Shown: positions 35,001 through 45,409, counted from the stretch's first letter. The stretch: 64,000 nucleotides of DNA from Pseudoips prasinana (GCA_951640165.1 OX621241.1:9491001-9555000), one strand, 5' to 3'. Made by a program: numbers and translations. Notes: generated by a model from the sequence alone, not told the origin.

Positions 35001-38000
35001 TGGATGTTATTTGTGTCCGTCAATCATACGTTTGTAAAGTATCCCACGACACAAGAATTCATATTAATGGTGCGGGTATTCCATCAATATCAAAAATTGT
35101 CTTAAATTATATTACCATTTTGTTGTTAGAAGTGTTTTTCCGTTTGGCAACGGTAGATACCTTTTAACCCAAATAATATATATCTAAAAGACATTTTTTA
35201 TGCCTTAAAATAAGTATTTTGTCGTAGAGTTATCCCACAAAATTATACTATATCTAAGAACTATGGGCACCATTCCATGCGATGTATTTGTATCTGACAT
35301 GTTGGTTGTTTAATAAAAATTGCTGTGTTATATTGTTTAATCTTTTGAACTAAATTGGCACAAATAACACTTAAGTAACACTAACATAAATTACAATTAT
35401 GATTACGTTAATTACCTACTTCAAAAATAAAATAAATGCTTTGATTTATTCTCTTATAAGACGAACGAAATGATTCGTTTTTCTCGGCATCGTATCTCCC
35501 AAATTAACGGATTTCAAAGCAAAAGCATCTGAAAGCTTTAATTGAACTACTTAAGTCTTTGTACGTGCCAAGCGCGACGAGTGTTAAAATTCGGGACGAC
35601 AGTCGCCGTATGCATTCTTTACGCATTTTTTTTAACTACACCTATACATATATTTGCCTCTCTTTAACTAAAGTATTGTGCACTTGTCGGTGTAGCAGTT
35701 TTCAGCCTTCTCCTTGACTTCTTTGTAAGCCTCGAGATTTTCACAACTTTCTACACCTGGTCCATATATTTGATCACAAACACCATAGAAGGCAAAATTA
35801 AGGCAAGAGAGATAGAGAGGCAGACTGAAACATATATTTAAGACGCTATTATCTATTCCCATTGACTGCCTCGTTGGTCTAGCGGTAGCGAGTTCAACCG
35901 CAGATAATGAAGTCCTGGTTTCAAATCCCGGGTCGCGCCAAAAAGTGATTTTGGGATTTATCCGTAAAAATAAATTTCTCAGTATCAGTCCGAAGTCTGG
36001 AAGTTGGCGGTATATCACCCCCGTGCCTCGGAGAGCACGTACAGCCGTCGGTCCTATACCTGAACTCTTTCCGGTCGTGTCGCTAGTCTTTCATCGGATC
36101 ATGAGTGATGGAATAGAAAGTGTCCCTGTGTTTGCGCACACATTTGTGCACTATAATATGTCTTGCGCAATTGGCTAGTCTCCATTGAGACTGGCCGCCG
36201 TGGTCGAAATACGGTCGGGAGGACATTATTATTATTATATATTCCCATTGTACACACGGCTACATATCAAGCTATACTTTTCCAATATAAGCTGACCTCT
36301 CATTGTATGGAAATCCTATACAACGCGAGATCAGCTTATACTGGAAATGTATAGCTTGATGTATAGCCGTGTGTACATGTTTTTATACTTACATTTCTAG
36401 GTACTACATGGACTCAGGAGTTGGTTTGGTTGATAGCAAACGACTTCGACTATGAAACAGCTGCAAAAATACCACTCCCTTACAGATATCCGTTTTTAGA
36501 GTAAGTACCATTTCTCACTGCCGCGTAATACATACGGTGTTTTGAATTGGAAAACGTACTAAATAAAGAAATAATAAAATGCCGTTATTAGTTAGTAAGT
36601 AAGTACAGTAGAACGCCGATTATCCGAATGGGATGGAATTGGGACCGGGGTCGATTCTGATAATCGAAAATTCGGATAATCGGGCATAGACTGGTAAAAG
36701 AGAAAATTAAGTTTGACAAACACAGTTCTGCAATAACCCTCGCTTGAACATCTCGATCAGAGTAAGTTGCAACCCCACCAGACCTTAACAAAAATACTAA
36801 GTTTAAAAATTCACAACATTAATAGGGGTACATACATAGTAGCTTAGGACGGATTCCGATAATTGGCGATTCGGTTAATCTGCTTTCTACTGTATTTTAA
36901 TTCTTAATTAAATTTCTTTACCTCGCAATGCCTTTATCTTGTTCTCTGCTATATTTCTGCTTCTTAGCCGTTCAAAGGTTGCCTGGAATAGTTTGCTGAC
37001 TGCGATAAGACCGTCTTTTACGATTTACTTCTCAATGTCTCCTATATCTACTTTGTAATTGGCGAGCAATACATAGTATTAATATTATCTGTAACTCAAT
37101 TTCTCGGTCTCACACATATAGTCTTCCGTACCAAGGGACGTATGACGGGTCGTGGGTTCGATTCCCAACCCGGACAAATATTTGTGTGCATGTACATGTC
37201 TGTTTGTCCGGAGTCTGGGTGTCATTATTTATATAAGTATGTATTTACAAAAGAAAAGCAATATGTAATATATCGGTTATCTGGTTTTCATAGATACCAT
37301 ACTCTGCTTAGTTTGTATATATATCCTGGACGTTATTCACACATGGTCATCTGATACCATGTGTGAATAACGTCCAGGATATTATTATCTATTATTATTA
37401 TATTTTATTATTTGTTGTTATAGCACATTTACACTCTGTGAAAATTTCACTGAGTACCCATTACGGTTCATGTGGTTCAGCCCGCTAATTGACCGACAGA
37501 CCGAATTCAGAGGCTTGGCTTGAGTTCCGTTGGCACTCTACGTGTACGGAACTCTTAAAATTAATATTCTGGTTACATAGTTTTCTCATATACAGTACAT
37601 ATGATGACGTACAGAAAATTTCAGAAATTTAACAAAAACTGAATTTAATACAACTTTGTATGAGTGGCTCTGTGTCATATGTTTTTATTCGGGTTAGTTC
37701 TGATTGCCCCCGTTCTTGTTTCCCCCTCAAAACATATCTGTTTTAAAATTGCGTTTTATTAAATAAAATCAAGATGGTACGGTCAAGGAAAAAAGTACTG
37801 GATATATTTTCGTGTATTTATTTCAAATTAACACCAATCAAATCACAGATTCTGTTAAACTTTCATTTCTGGTACACTTTAAATTTATACTACTGCTGTC
37901 TTAACACGTTGACTTTAGGATATAAAGTGTTATATATAATTAACAAAAGAATTATCTAACATATGGCCATCACCCATTACATTACTACAAGTGCTTTTAT

Positions 38001-41000
38001 TGCTTAATATATATAAATCCTTCAACATAGAAGTCACTAATTATGATCATATCTAGTGCTTAGGTACTAATATATATCACTGTAAATCAACAATCAACGA
38101 GTATAAATAATCTCGTAATTTAAACTAAATAAACTAGTATTAAAAATAATTATAATAAAATCAACAAAGGTATAAGTCAATTAAATGCGTTACCATACAA
38201 GTCGTTAATAAATTATTCTAACTAATACTTGCTAATAATAAGTTATACCAAAAATGTCTAACTTAAACTATGTTAAAATTATTATATTAAAAATAAACAG
38301 AAGTAAAGCAATCAAAATTTGATTTTTCGCAGGAATGACATCACTGAAATTTGCTCATTTATCGCATTTTATATCTTATTATGGTATTTTTCAGTTAATC
38401 GTCTGATCTCTTTATCGTAGAGTACACTTTTTCTCCTCCTTGGCTTGACAGACTATTAACAAGAATAATGAGAATGTGTCAAGCAAAATGTAAGAACTTG
38501 AGTAAAAATTTTTGAGTTGTGCTTGACAGTACTAATTTTGACATTTCGGGGGCAATCGATACTTAATATATGTATGTAGTTATAAAATATCGTTTTAATA
38601 ACTAAACAAGAACGGGGGGGGGGGGATCAGCACTAACCCTTTTATTCTATTTCAGATTATTATCAATTTAATTTTAAATCATAATTATTTGACATGATAC
38701 TTAATTCCTAAATTGACTTTTACGTTATGTATTTTATTGTTATTGTTTTAGTGGCTATTAAAGATTAATTAATTTAAATTTTGTAAAAATTGTAGAGAGT
38801 GTAAAATAGTTTTGTATACTTAATTAAAAATTGCATAACAGTTACATTACGTGACGTCCTTACTACAACTTAAACATTTGGACGACAAATTGTTGAATAT
38901 AGTGAAACCGTAGTTTAAAACCATCTAAATGTGCCTATATTCCTGCAAATAAAAAAAATCATTAATTCAATCTAATAATATTAATTGTTTGCAGAGCCTT
39001 CATGATGTTTGATGAAAATGACATCGATGGATACATAAAATTGGTTACAGCGGATAAAAATATAAACGTTGAAATATTACGTCAGTTGATTGAAGTCATG
39101 TCTAAGCCCGCAAGTCGTATGCTGTCCACCGCGCCCTCGCCTCGTTTTATCAAGAGCCACCTGCCGATGTCTCTGCTGCCTCCTGGAATACTGGACACTG
39201 CGAAGGTGGTATACGTAGCCCGGGACCCAAGGGATGTCGCAGTCTCCAGTTATTATCTCGGCAAATTATTCAAAGTGTCAGGCTTTGGTGGCGAATTCAA
39301 AGATTTTTGGAATATATTCCACAAGAGCCTGTGTAAGTATGGATATTCATTTAATATTCTGAAATTTTATAATAATAAATAATAAAATATGTTTATTGTG
39401 TCTCAATACAGTAGGAACAAATAAAAAAAAATTGTGGCAGCCCCATTAAGTGACACTTTTAGTCACTTTTAGTGTAGTTTGTGTTGGGGTTGACTCCCTA
39501 CTTCCCTTATATTCTAGTATCTATGTTTGAGTCAATACAGTAAATTACTTATATATAAATAGAAATAAAATTACTAATACAAAATTAAAACCAATATAAA
39601 ATTAATTTTTCATGCATACCTATAATGCGCGCGCAGGCGCTTATGTGTGTTTGTGTGTGTGTTTATTATAATGTGTTTGTAATTATTATTAACAAATATG
39701 TAATTCAACAGACTCTGACTAATATATGCTTAGCTTCGTCATGCGTCAATGTAGTTAGCCACTCGGTTATACTTTTTTTACATTTGTACAAAATATTTGG
39801 ATAAAACTCTAATTTGCTATTTATCTTGTATAAGCAGACTGTGTGACATACTGGCGCCCTGCAAAAGTCGTGTGAACCCTTGGGGAATGAGCCACGATAT
39901 TTTTACGTCTCCTACTCTGTATATTTGGGTTAAACGAAATAGATTTGTGTAGGTATATAGTTACATTTAGCATATATAGCTTCCTTACCGTTAATATGCC
40001 ACTAATACTGTATAACGCCTCAGTGGGGTATCTATATGGCTTAGAATACATTACTTTTATGAGGGACCGCTGGACTTCTTCAAGCTGAAGAAATAGCATC
40101 CCCCTCCAGACAGGTATACAGTACGTAATAACTGATTGTGCTATATATAGATTTTATAAAGTAATTTTAGAGACATCACATAACGTAATGTTTAGAAAAT
40201 CCAGATTAGTTTCCTAACACGAGACATAGTAGTTTCAATATGGGAATGCCAGGACAAACATTCGTCAATAATAATGCCTAAATATCTTGTGGAGGTAGCT
40301 CGCTGGACAGCTTGTAATGTACAGTTTATGGTGCGTTGCGCTCTCCTGAATCTCAATTCCAAATTCTGCACCTGTTTTTGATCTTTGACTTGGAGAAAAG
40401 CAAATGCAGTTTGTCTTAGATATGTTTAGGGTTAGAAGATTGTCTTTAAACCAACTCACTATGACCAATTGACCCTGTTCAGCATTATGACGTACGATAT
40501 TCCTTGTTTCTCCAGAAAAGACAACAGCTTTGTCATCCGCATAGGAAAAAATCTTGCCATCATTGATCTGTTGGTTACACAAGCCGTTGATATAAACCAA
40601 GAACAGTGTCGGTCCAAGCACACTTCTCTGAGGGACACCGAAAACCGCCTCTTCTTCTTCGCTATAGAAGTTCACAATCTTAACTTGCTGCCTCCTATCC
40701 CTAAGATAGCTTTCCATGAGAGAAGGAACCGTACCCTTAATACTTATTACCTGAGCCTCTGCACAAGAATGGGAACAGGAACGGTATCAAAGGCTTTTTT
40801 GAGGTCTGAAAACATTGTTACGCATTTTAATCCTTTGTCGACCTTATCTACAATTTCGGAAGCCAATGCCGTAATAGTGTCTTGGGTTGAAATCCCTTGC
40901 CTGAAACCAAACTGCGAAACGGAAAGGATATTGTATATATTTAAATAGCTTAAAAGTCTTTAATTTAAAATTTTTCTATTATTTTTGACACTGATGGTAA

Positions 41001-43463
41001 TACAGATATGGGTCGATAATTGTTGACATCCCTTACGTCGCCTCCCTTGTGCCTGTGTGTTATTAAAGAGCGCTTTAAAGCACTAGGAAAAATCTTGTTT
41101 CGAAGCATCGATTAGTTAACTGGCATATCAGGGGAACCAAAAATCTCTAGACAACTTAAGAAAGTGTATGGGTATACCGTATACCATCCCACCCAGGAGC
41201 ACTTTCCGAATTCAGAGCCATCAGTACACTATGCACTTCCATTACATCAGTATCCATCAGAACAAATGAATTGGTTCGATATTGTGTATCTTGTCTAGAC
41301 TCAGGTTCAGAATGCGACCTGATTTCCTCCGCTAACCTTTTCCCAATTGTGACGAAGAATTGATTTAGTTACTGATCTGTTTAGAGAGTCTATAGGGTTC
41401 GGTGTAATTTCAAGAAGATGCTTGTTTGATTATTTTGGTTTTTTTTAAATGGGTGATGTCATTAATATTACGCCAAAGTTTTTGGGATTTTTTTATAGTA
41501 CATGAGATTTTTTTTTTATGATATGCGGTTTTCAGTTTTTTTTATCAGATTTGTGCAAAAAGTACGATAGCGTTTATAGGTAATTTTCAGAATAATGTAT
41601 GAAGAGTCTTTCTTTTTTTTTGATTTTTCTCGACTGGAATTGCATTTTATTTGTAAGCCTGATACATCTAAGGATTCCTTCAGTTATCCAGGGCTTTAAA
41701 CTACGCTTGAAGCTTGATTCTGGAGTATTAAGTAGAAGGACAGATGTCCCGATCAAATCTATCAATTTGTCAGCTAGAAAATTAGTGTCTTTGTTCATGT
41801 TAAAAAACGACATGTTTGTTTTCACAAGATCTCTATAAGCACCTTCAAAGTCAATGGCCGTTTTAGAATTAATGTATGATTTATTTTGCTATGTGTGGGA
41901 TACTTTTAGCAATACTGTTGAGTGGTCAGTGTCAGATGTATTTATAACAGCCACAAAGGCTAAGCTTTTAGACTTGTCTAGTTTTAATAGCAAGTGGTCG
42001 AGGCAACTCACCTCCCTGGTTGGCAGGCAATGTCCTGGAAAGAACCCATGAATGTTTAAGTAAGATGATCTAGTTGACCTTAGTTGTGAAGATTCCGATT
42101 TTGTTTCAATAATCTCAAGTATATTAAATAATCATCACTTATCCTTTTTAGATTCACTAACTCCGCTTTTTGAACATATTAAAGAAGCATGGGAGAAGCG
42201 AAGTCATCCTAACATGTTGTTCTTGTTCTATGAAGAGCTATCCAAGGTAATAATTATTTACGAAATAAACCCAACCCCGAAATAAATGAATATCAATTGG
42301 TCGTCGATTTATCATACTATAGAATGGTTAAGTGTATTTATTAAAGAATCATCAACGTTACAAACACTCATGCAGTTATAAAGACACGTACTACATACTT
42401 AAAAATAAGAGTGCGTAACACTTAAAGACATTATTAAAGTTAATTAAAATAAATAAATTAAAAACTTACATTAATTACAAAACAAAACCATAAACAATAA
42501 ACATCGAAACGAGACAAAACGTAACATTGAAAAGCAGAACACATACAAATACTAAACTACAGAACATACACAATTAATAAAATTAATAGCTATAGATATA
42601 CAGGGTGGCCGAGGAGTTGACGTTCAAACGCAAAATTTAGATACTTTATGTTGAGGAGTATCCGAATCACCCCCATGTATTATATATATTATATATTGTT
42701 GGCATATCACATATGATGTAACTTAAACGCAACGACAATATTGGTATGCAAATAAAACAAAATCATTTCTTTGAATGCTATTCTCTAAAATAAATGTGTG
42801 TCCACGAAAAATTTCAGAATTTGCCAGCGGCTGTGCGACGGGTCAGTGACTTTCTCGGCAAGGACGTAAACGAAGAGCAAATGGAACGTCTATGCGACCA
42901 TCTCAGTATAGAGAATTTTAAGAAGAACAAATCAGTCAACTTTGAAGAATTGAAAAATATCGGGGCTCCCGCTTCTGAAGAAACTTTCATTAGGAAAGGT
43001 AAAGTTGCTAGTTAAGGTATTCGGCTCCTTGTGTTACGGGTTCGGTCCCGTTACAGGACAACAATTTGTATGTTTGTATGCTTTATATCCAAGATTAGTA
43101 TTGTTGTTATTTATCTTTTGCGGGCGATGTATGAACAGATTTTAATTTATTATATCTTTCCGTATATCTTAACAATTACCTACACTTAGATCTGAATAAC
43201 TAACAAACGTTAGCTACCGCACTCTGTATAAGGACTCATACTATGTTTTGCGTATTAAGCAATTTTATAAGCGGTTAAGTTTCCAATAATTCACTATTGC
43301 TTGGAACTGCCTAAGCAGTAACTTATTTCCTATTTTCACTACGCCAGGTAAGGCGGGCGGCTGGCGCGACTACTTCGATGACGAGATGACACAAGAAGCT
43401 GAGCGTTGGATCGCGGACAACCTGCGCGACACTGATCTTCGCTTCCCTAGCATGCGGAATTAG
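29023..43463 (+). CDS. Cytosolic sulfotransferase, retinol-dehydratase-like (copy B)
   Basis: Exons 29023-29110, 34305-34436, 36401-36500, 38995-39332, 42152-42246, 42818-42998, 43348-43463, with the same lengths and phases as copy A; 349 residues. The family role is the same: sulfonate transfer from PAPS to small hydroxyl compounds in the cytosol. Cofactor loop SYRRSGTTW (69-77), His162 in KSHLP, Arg183 and Ser191, and tail RKGKAGGWRDYF are all kept. About 28 residues differ from copy A, the most notable being Gln71 to Arg beside the cofactor loop and His194-His195 to Tyr-Leu just after the 3'-phosphate motif. An in-frame ATG also precedes at 29020. Introns are long and packed with transposons, but all splice sites are intact, so it is probably expressed. 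It may differ in substrate from copy A. Confidence 0.94.
29443..29561. mobile_element. MITE (CACACG...CGTGCG family), TA target, intron 1 of B
   Basis: A 119-bp foldback with arms sharing ACATATCAAGCTATAC, flanked by TA (29441-29442, 29562-29563). Copy A has no element here (GAGCTGTGCATTAG). Sister copy at 36253-36373. Confidence 0.8.
29575..30185 (+). repeat. SINE family 1 in intron 1 of B, split by an insertion
   Basis: 5' half 29575-29719, 3' half from 30083 (TTAGAAATACATAAGTATG, TTTGGGATCAGATGGCAG). This is the ortholog of the SINE at 7262. The interruption 29720-30082 is described separately. Confidence 0.65.
29720..30082 (-). other. Coding-like insert of unknown origin inside a SINE
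   Basis: About 362 bp with higher GC than its host SINE. The minus strand is open from 29867 leftwards, through the insert's left edge, and includes MLGHLAIFEHEEQLGVARG and LPTHTTIVLADLLRKY, with coding-like texture. GCAT is present on both sides, a possible 4-bp target duplication. Not recognised: a captured gene fragment or part of an LTR element are both possible. Confidence 0.35.
30750..31050 (-). repeat. Poly(A)-tailed retroposed fragment, minus orientation
   Basis: A run of about 20 T (30751-30770) is the reversed poly(A) tail. To its right the minus strand has an open frame (31105-30866) with ECFVTLTATLKTNYER, cut at its 5' side by the Helitron-like piece at 31052. The source is not recognised. 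Confidence 0.5.
31052..31305 (+). mobile_element. Short Helitron-like element (TC...CTAG)
   Basis: It begins TCTATATATATAAAAATC and ends ACCGGGCCGCTAG followed by T, with a GC hairpin just before the CTAG. The middle has the usual AACAACGCCTTTACCGATTTG type of block. Non-autonomous. Confidence 0.6.
31430..32690 (+). pseudogene. Jockey-like LINE reverse transcriptase relic in intron 1 of B
   Basis: Ordered RT motifs across shifted frames: EYRPIFILPFLSKALE, FRPGHSTTTALVHITDY, LLDFSNAFNTIDYDVLLAIL, GVPQGGVLSPLLFVIFIN, YHLYADDGDLQ (read in another frame near 31912), GLTVNPTKSQTIVVGS, VGILIDKDLSWIPQLQEV, and a thumb region to 32559. No endonuclease is present, so it is 5' truncated. Sister copy at 50470-51960. 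Copy A lacks it: AACTGTAAATTTCGATA joins AAACCTATAAATAATC directly there. Confidence 0.82.
32957..33851 (+). mobile_element. Internally deleted Tc1/mariner-like transposon
   Basis: The ends CAAACTTATCTGGCCCGGTGGC and GCCACCGGGTCAGAAAAGTTTG are near-perfect inverted repeats. Inside, 33086-33215 reads MPKALKIDAGNVILQVLYYM and VAAATG (helix-turn-helix start). An intron-like GT...AG stretch leads to GVWE-CVRKLVKEKEHG. Then the sequence jumps to a C-terminal piece with AEAFDKIIVNEWQKHCNNVQ and an acidic Ser/Asp tail (33438-33650). The catalytic DDE core between them is gone. It is present only in copy B. Confidence 0.65.
33882..34121. mobile_element. MITE with TTA target duplication (PIF/Harbinger-type)
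   Basis: 240 bp. The ends GGCTGAGATCTATAGAGCG / CGCTCTATAGATCTCAGCC are exact inverted repeats that continue imperfectly to about 38 bp. TTA flanks both sides (33879-33881, 34122-34124). The A site (8293, AAGTCTTAGCTCAG) is empty. Confidence 0.85.
34560..34810 (-). repeat. LINE 3' end, minus orientation
   Basis: Starts ACCATCAACATCATTATATC, then AGTCCACTGCTGAACAAAGG and CTGCGTCTTCCGGTTCGTGG. Close relative of 49478-49760. Confidence 0.7.
34928..35090 (+). repeat. SINE family 3, damaged head
   Basis: GACTGCACGTGTAGCGCAGT head, missing the B-box part, followed by AATAGTTGTTCTGAGTCTGG and ACGTTTGTAAAGTA. Confidence 0.55.
35656..35829 (-). other. 174-bp insert with coding-like exon and 10-bp target duplication
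   Basis: Flanked by exact ACATATATTT on both sides (35646-35655, 35830-35839). Copy A has one ACATATATTT and no insert. On the minus strand it reads to a TAG with VCDQIYGPGVESCENLEAYK and a Cys-spaced end NCYTDKC. It looks like the last exon of a small Cys-rich, possibly secreted, protein, but I do not recognise the family. No poly(A) tract is seen. Confidence 0.5.
35865..36240 (+). repeat. SINE family 2 with 10-bp target duplication
   Basis: Head ACTGCCTCGTTGGTCTAGCG (A box) with B box GGTTTCAAATCC. It ends in (ATT)n and is flanked by exact ATTCCCATTG (35855-35864, 36241-36250). Absent from copy A. Confidence 0.85.
36253..36373. mobile_element. MITE (CACACGGC family), TA target, intron 2 of B
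   Basis: A 121-bp foldback with ends CACACGGCTACATATCAAGC / GCTTGATGTATAGCCGTGTG and TA on both sides (36251-36252, 36374-36375). It sits directly beside the SINE's right target duplication. The A site is empty (ATATTGTACATGTG). Confidence 0.87.
36606..36892. mobile_element. Pogo/Tigger-like MITE, TA target, intron 3 of B
   Basis: 287 bp. The ends CAGTAGAACGCCGATTATCC and the complement of AACCGAATCGCC...CTACTG resemble pogo-type termini (CAGT...GATTATCCG). TA flanks are at 36604-36605 and 36893-36894. The A site reads TTAAGTATTTTAGTT with a single TA. Confidence 0.83.
37136..37385 (+). repeat. SINE family 1 with self-complementary tail
   Basis: B box GGGTTCGATTCCCAACCC and the usual body. 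The tail 37323-37347 is repeated as an exact inverted copy 37356-37380 around CATCTGAT. It is inserted after ACCAAGGGACGTA; the A site is empty. Confidence 0.75.
37691..38639. mobile_element. 949-bp TIR element with 8-bp target duplication (hAT-like)
   Basis: GGGTTAGTTCTGATTGCCCC at the left pairs with the complement of the right end (ACGGGGGGG...GATCAGCACTAACCC), including AAACAAGAACG. Exact TTTTATTC flanks at 37683-37690 and 38640-38647. No transposase frame. 8-bp duplications are typical of hAT and P elements; the family is not certain. Confidence 0.78.
39367..42106 (-). pseudogene. 5'-truncated LINE inserted in intron 4 of copy B
   Basis: On the minus strand, in order: end of an endonuclease (TSDTDHSTVLLKV), linker KPWITEGILRC, NYRPISVLPSVSKIIEK, QFGFRQGISTQDTITAL, FSDLKKAFDTVPVPILVQRL, FGVPQRSVLGPTLFLVYING, SYADDKAVVF, then a thumb part with RYPTEALYSISGILTVRKLY. 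Its 3' end (left) is a TTA/AAT-rich tail at 39368-39390. Copy A's intron 4 is only 83 bp and shows the empty site. Jockey-like by motif style, with multiple stops and shifts. Confidence 0.82.
42300..42700. other. Intron 5 filler, copy B
   Basis: A-rich sequence not shared with copy A, with ACAGGGTGGCCGAGG at 42600. No gene or clear family. Confidence 0.35.
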
Positions 43464-44275
43464 CTTAAGTTTTATGACCGATCTGCAATCTATACCATAA
43501 CATCGTGGCGAATGGTTGGTCATGGTATTAGAAAGACAACTAGTGTTTGCGAACAGACCTTTATTGACGTCGACAGTGACAATTGGTGCAGCACTAAGCT
43601 CACGGAACACACACGCACTTCTGGCGTCGCGAATCCTGGCGACAAGCACTGCGGAAGATTTCACACGTGCCGGACTTAGGTACAGAGTCTCCGCGATGAG
43701 CACTGTGCGTGAGTCCCGACGTACACAGTAGCACTGATCACGTTCACTTGAATTAAACTCCCCGTCCATCCATGTACTGATTATATAGGTACCTACCCCT
43801 AAAATTGGTCCAAATTTCAAACATTTCGAAAGTCTTACTTTCCTTCCTAGAACCTTCACTGACATTAAAAATGAATTTGAAATTCTTCTGTCCTTTTCTT
43901 TTTCTATCAGGAATTTAAGTTGAAATCGCACCACCTCTGTCTTTTTTTTATAATTATCTGATATCAATTTTGCATTAAGCGTTGATATGTCCTTTTCAGC
44001 AGTTATCTTATTCTTTTGCTTTACTTTTTTTCTGTTGTGACTAAAATCCTTTACTGATACTGGGGATCAAACCCCGAACATGACAATATGTTAGGATTAC
44101 GTTCTTAAATATTCCAAATATACTTAACCATTGCTTCCGGTTTACACTTCTTTAGCTTAGCTCGTAAGTACGATAGTATTAATTAAGTCCCGCACCTTAG
44201 AATCGTATTATCTGGGTTAGGTATATAAGATAAAGTGAGGCCAGTATGACAGAGGTCTGATAAAATAAAGAATAT
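43464..44275 (+). terminator. 3' UTR and poly(A) signal of copy B with private insertion
   Basis: AATAAA at 44264-44269 matches copy A's signal. About 420 bp (43833-44253) are inserted before it. On the minus strand part of this insert (44041-43836) is open and Lys-rich (VVRFQLKFLIEKEKDRRISN), and 44050-44160 contains a reversed tRNA-like B box (GGGTTTGATCCCC). Confidence 0.55.
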
Positions 44276-44534
44276 TTTGAATTATTTGTATTTTAATTTA
44301 TTACAATTAGATTTACTTGGAACACGTTACAATGCTAGCGATTCGGTATTTTACACCTCTCAGCTAATTAAAATGTTATAACATCTCTCTCTATAATATA
44401 ACTTGTCTGAAAACAACAGATTATATTTAGATACAGATTACATAGAATACCCAAACAACTAAGTCTGCGCATTTATCTGTGTACAGGCACATATATGTAA
44501 AGTCGACAGGTCCTCACAATAATATCTAACAACT

Positions 44535-44735
44535 AAAGATCCCGACAGATCCCACCCAGGACAGATATTTATGTCCGTGAACATGTATAGGTATGTTTGT
44601 CTTCAGTCTGGGTGTAATTATCTGTCTAAGTATGTATTTTCAAAATAAAAGTAGGTAGTACTTATATCGGTTAATGGTTTCGATAGTACAAACTATGTTT
44701 AGTTTGGGATCAGATGATCGTGTCTGAATAATTTT
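44535..44735 (+). repeat. SINE family 1, copy shared with block A
   Basis: Matches 16848-17100 in position and sequence (AAGTATGTATTTTCAAAA, GTTTAGTTTGGGATCAGATG). The head is degraded. Confidence 0.65.
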
Positions 44736-44975
44736 TATGATAACAATTAAATCTTTATTTTAGATATTTGTATCTATACACATATATTAAAATTAGTTTA
44801 GTTTATATTGCGTGGAACCTCGGGCAGTGTCCGCGTAAGTTAAGAATATGAAAGAGCAATGCAACATCATCGCAGATTGCTGATGTGTAAACGTTAGGCG
44901 TTGATAATTCCATCATGGTCGTCGCTCATCAATCATCATAGACTCTTATCCCGCTTGGTCCTACAAAATTATACG

Positions 44976-45409
44976 CGCAGAATAAAACAGTGGGACGATA
45001 AAATCTTATGCTCTTTAATCTAGTTGTAGTAAGTTAGGTAAATGTAAAATTACTTATTAGTCTCTAGACTAGATTGTAATACTTACATATAAATTTTTAA
45101 AGGGATTTTTCCGCTAAGAAAAATGAGATATTTTCGCATTATTCTTGGGTTTTGCCTTGTTGACCGGTTTATTTGACTCCCTAACTGTATCGATGTCCAT
45201 CCCGATCAAGTGAAGTGAATAATACACTGATCAAAATCGGAAAACCGTGGAGCACTTGCACAAATGACTGAGAATATAGGTAAATGCTACACGGAGCTGA
45301 TGCGACCATATTGGTCAAATTGCGACATGCGATAGATGGAACAAAAAAATTGAGGCGATGATGATGAAAATCAAGTTGGTATTAATTGTTTTGAAACAGT
45401 ATCCAATAT
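44976..45409. other. No gene recognised
   Basis: Past the end of the duplication. Mixed AT-rich DNA with no motif. Confidence 0.4.

Larger units (their letters stand above)
26020..44975 (+). repeat. Segmental duplication block B (sulfotransferase copy B)
   Basis: Partner of 5640-17300. It is longer (about 19 kb against 11.7 kb) mainly through insertions: about 1.9 kb upstream of exon 1, about 3.4 kb in intron 1, MITE and SINE insertions in intron 2, a 0.95-kb TIR element in intron 3 and a 2.7-kb LINE in intron 4. Confidence 0.85.

Noticed and set aside
40469..40948. 159-codon + strand open frame
   Set aside because: Antisense shadow of the minus-strand LINE reverse transcriptase with clear RT motifs.
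43323..43967. 214-codon minus-strand open frame over the last exon of copy B
   Set aside because: It is antisense to a real exon and 3' UTR; the matching antisense frame in copy A is shorter and not conserved as protein.
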